NCBI GenBank assembly: GCA_027058735.1
Contig: JALURZ010000281.1
Span: forward strand, 1-7,261
Reading direction: 5' to 3'
Source of the DNA: Hyphomicrobiales bacterium
GTDB lineage: Bacteria > Pseudomonadota > Alphaproteobacteria > Rhizobiales > JALURZ01
Length of the DNA: 7,261 bases
Part shown: positions 5,937 to 7,261 of the stretch, piece after piece
Position numbering within the stretch: the stretch's first letter is position 1
Layout of the letters: each line of letters opens with the position of its first letter
Translations under genes and position numbers: made by a program
Notes under the pieces: model-generated
Seen by the model: only the letters and a program-made list of their open reading frames with translations
Databases searched by the model: none
Told to the model about the DNA's origin: nothing

Positions 5937-7261
5937 TCAGCCGCCGACATTGACCGGCGTGACGCCCACCGGCTTTCCCACCAGCGTGAAAATCAGGTTG
6001 TCGGACCTGAGGAAGCGGCGCGCGACGCGGCGCACGTCCTCAAGCGTGACGGCGCGGATCAGGCCATTGCGCCGGGTGATATAGTCCAGTCCCAGGTTTT
6101 CCACCTGAATGCCCAGCAACTGGCCGGCGATTTTGCCGCTGGTGTCAAACCGCAGCGCGTAGGAGCCGGTCAGATAGGTCTTGGCATCGCGCAATTCCTT
6201 TTCGCTCGGCCCCTCTTTCGCCAGACGGTCTATTTCGGAGCGGATGAGCGCGACCGTCTCGGCGACATTCTCGTTCTTGGTCGCGGCCCCGCCGATGAAC
6301 AAGGCGGCGCGCTCGAGCGGATAGAGATAGCTGTAGACGGAATAGACCAGGCCGCGCTTTTCGCGAATTTCGCCATAGAGCCGGGACGAAAACCCGCCAC
6401 CGCCCAGAATGTAGTTGAGCACATAGGCGGGAATAAAATCCCTGTCCTTGCGCTTGATGCCGACAGTGCCGAACTGGATGACGGTCTGCGGCACGTTCAT
6501 TTCCACGATCTTGAGGATGGGGCCTTTTTTCACCTGCGTGTCCGGCGGCGTCCTGAGCGCGGATTTTTCCGGCAGATCGCCGAAAACACGGTCGAGCATG
6601 CCTTTCAGGGTCTTGGCGTCGATGTCGCCGACAACCGCAATCTTGAGACCGTCGCGGCGAAACAGATCGCGCGCAAGCCGGCGCAGGCTGTCACCGGTGA
6701 TGTTTGCGATATCGTCCGGCGTGCCCTTTTGCGGGCGGCTGTAAACATGGTCGCCGAAGGCCAGGGCCATCCAGCTGCGCCCGGCGATGCGGCGCGGATC
6801 TTCGGCATCGCGTTTCAGCCCGGCGAGAACCTGCGCGCGCACGCGATCCAGCGCCGGTTTGTCGAAACGCGGTTCCCTCAGCACAAGGCGCAACAGCGCG
6901 AACGCGGCATCCCGGTTTTCGCTCAGGGTCTGGAAGGTGCCGGAAAAACGGTCGCGCCCGGCGCTGAAGGACATGCGCACGGACAATTCCTTGATGCGCG
7001 CCTGAAAGGCCGATGAATCAAGATCGCCCGCCCCTTCGTCCAGCATGCCCGACAGCATGCTGACAGAGCCGGTCATTCCCGCCGGATCGTTCACCGAGCC
7101 GCCGCGAAACGAAAACTTGACGGTAATCAGCGGAATGGAGCGCTCTTCCACAAGCCAGGCCTCGATGCCCTTTTGCGAGATGACGCGCTGAATTTCGACC
7201 GCGCGCGCACTGCCGGCCGCGAACATGAGGACAAGACCGGCCAGCAGCGCGGCCGGCAGTG
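5937..7261 (-). CDS. M16-family peptidase homologue, non-catalytic partner type (5' end outside window)
   Basis: Exported pitrilysin/processing-peptidase-like protein lacking its own zinc site. The frame remains open to the right edge, giving 440 residues and no certain start. The first visible residues, LPAALLAGLVLMFAAGSARA, are the hydrophobic core and Ala-x-Ala cleavage site of a Sec signal peptide, so the ATG at 7226 lies inside the signal and the true start is just beyond 7261. Mature protein would begin near 'VEIQRV' and act in the periplasm. In the first M16 domain the region that should contain HxxEH (fragment residues 61-76, GMTGSVSMLSGMLDEG) has no histidine. The second domain has 'LGGGGFSSRLYGEIREKRG' then 'LVYSV' (about 285-308), retaining the Gly-rich loop and the Arg and Tyr that the inactive subunit lends to the active site in heterodimeric M16B enzymes. 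A catalytic M16 gene is therefore expected immediately upstream, outside the window. The substrate is unknown. Confidence 0.9.
   Translation of the reverse strand, partial: LPAALLAGLVLMFAAGSARAVEIQRVISQKGIEAWLVEERSIPLITVKFSFRGGSVNDPAGMTGSVSMLSGMLDEGAGDLDSSAFQARIKELSVRMSFSAGRDRFSGTFQTLSENRDAAFALLRLVLREPRFDKPALDRVRAQVLAGLKRDAEDPRRIAGRSWMALAFGDHVYSRPQKGTPDDIANITGDSLRRLARDLFRRDGLKIAVVGDIDAKTLKGMLDRVFGDLPEKSALRTPPDTQVKKGPILKIVEMNVPQTVIQFGTVGIKRKDRDFIPAYVLNYILGGGGFSSRLYGEIREKRGLVYSVYSYLYPLERAALFIGGAATKNENVAETVALIRSEIDRLAKEGPSEKELRDAKTYLTGSYALRFDTSGKIAGQLLGIQVENLGLDYITRRNGLIRAVTLEDVRRVARRFLRSDNLIFTLVGKPVGVTPVNVGG
7208..7261. repeat. Perfect 14-bp inverted repeat bracketing signal-peptide codons
   Basis: The arm at 7208-7221 (CACTGCCGGCCGCG) is exactly the reverse complement of 7248-7261, with 26 bp between. 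On the minus-strand mRNA the arms encode the LPAA and AAGSA portions on either side of the signal-peptide core. The right arm reaches the window edge, so the repeat may be longer. It would form a very stable GC-rich hairpin close to the M16 start codon. Confidence 0.6.

Noticed and set aside
5825..5950. Upstream extension of the pgi frame to 5950
   Set aside because: The extra residues are Arg-rich, overlap the M16 stop codon and contain the candidate promoter and inverted repeat; PGI homology begins after 5824.
5823..7016. 397-codon plus-strand open frame opposite the M16 gene
   Set aside because: It mirrors the M16 coding frame, shows no domain motif or ribosome-binding site, and is best explained as a GC-rich shadow frame.
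7041..7060. Direct repeat CAGCATGC at 7041-7048 and 7053-7060
   Set aside because: It encodes the SMLSGML stretch in the M16 protein; two copies within a coding region are explained by the repeated Met-Leu codons.
1..7261. Mobile element, defence system, CRISPR array or RNA gene
   Set aside because: Almost the whole window is accounted for by conserved housekeeping genes; no transposase, integrase, spaced repeat array or tRNA/rRNA-like structure was seen.

Overview
The window is chromosomal housekeeping sequence from a GC-rich bacterium, most likely an alphaproteobacterium. The grounds are the strong G/C preference at third codon positions, the TadA C-terminal signature (HGxRFFxQPTCHH, as I recall it from rhizobial-type proteins), a MutL carrying its own endonuclease motif (expected where MutH is absent), and an M16-type peptidase of the non-catalytic partner class common in this group. 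I cannot name the genus from sequence alone.

Layout, left to right. Positions 1-825 (+) hold the 3' part of a patatin-like phospholipase gene that begins before the window. It converges on and overlaps tadA (1261-806, -), which encodes the tRNA wobble adenosine deaminase. A 60-bp divergent spacer separates tadA from rluB (1322-2119, +), a 23S rRNA pseudouridine synthase gene. rluB overlaps rsmD (2094-2654, +), a 16S rRNA guanine-N2 methyltransferase gene. rsmD converges on mutL (4493-2661, -) with only 6 bp between the stop codons, inside a small palindrome. mutL is overlapped ATGA-style by the upstream pgi gene (5824-4490, -). A 112-bp spacer with an imperfect inverted repeat lies upstream of pgi. 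The rest, 7261-5937 (-), is an M16-family zinc-peptidase homologue whose true start is beyond the right edge.

Functionally, tadA, rluB and rsmD form a divergent RNA-modification block serving the translation apparatus: one tRNA editing enzyme, one 23S and one 16S modification enzyme. The leftward block joins an exported M16 peptidase partner subunit, glucose-6-phosphate isomerase and mismatch-repair MutL, with pgi and mutL probably translationally coupled. There are no RNA genes, mobile elements, CRISPR arrays or prophage genes that I can support, and no non-coding stretch longer than 300 bp; the longest is the 112-bp spacer.

I did not find a convincing undescribed system. The points most worth checking are the inverted repeat over a putative extended -10 of pgi, a perfect 14-bp inverted repeat bracketing the M16 signal-peptide codons, apparently leaderless divergent starts at tadA/rluB, and the pgi-mutL coupling.
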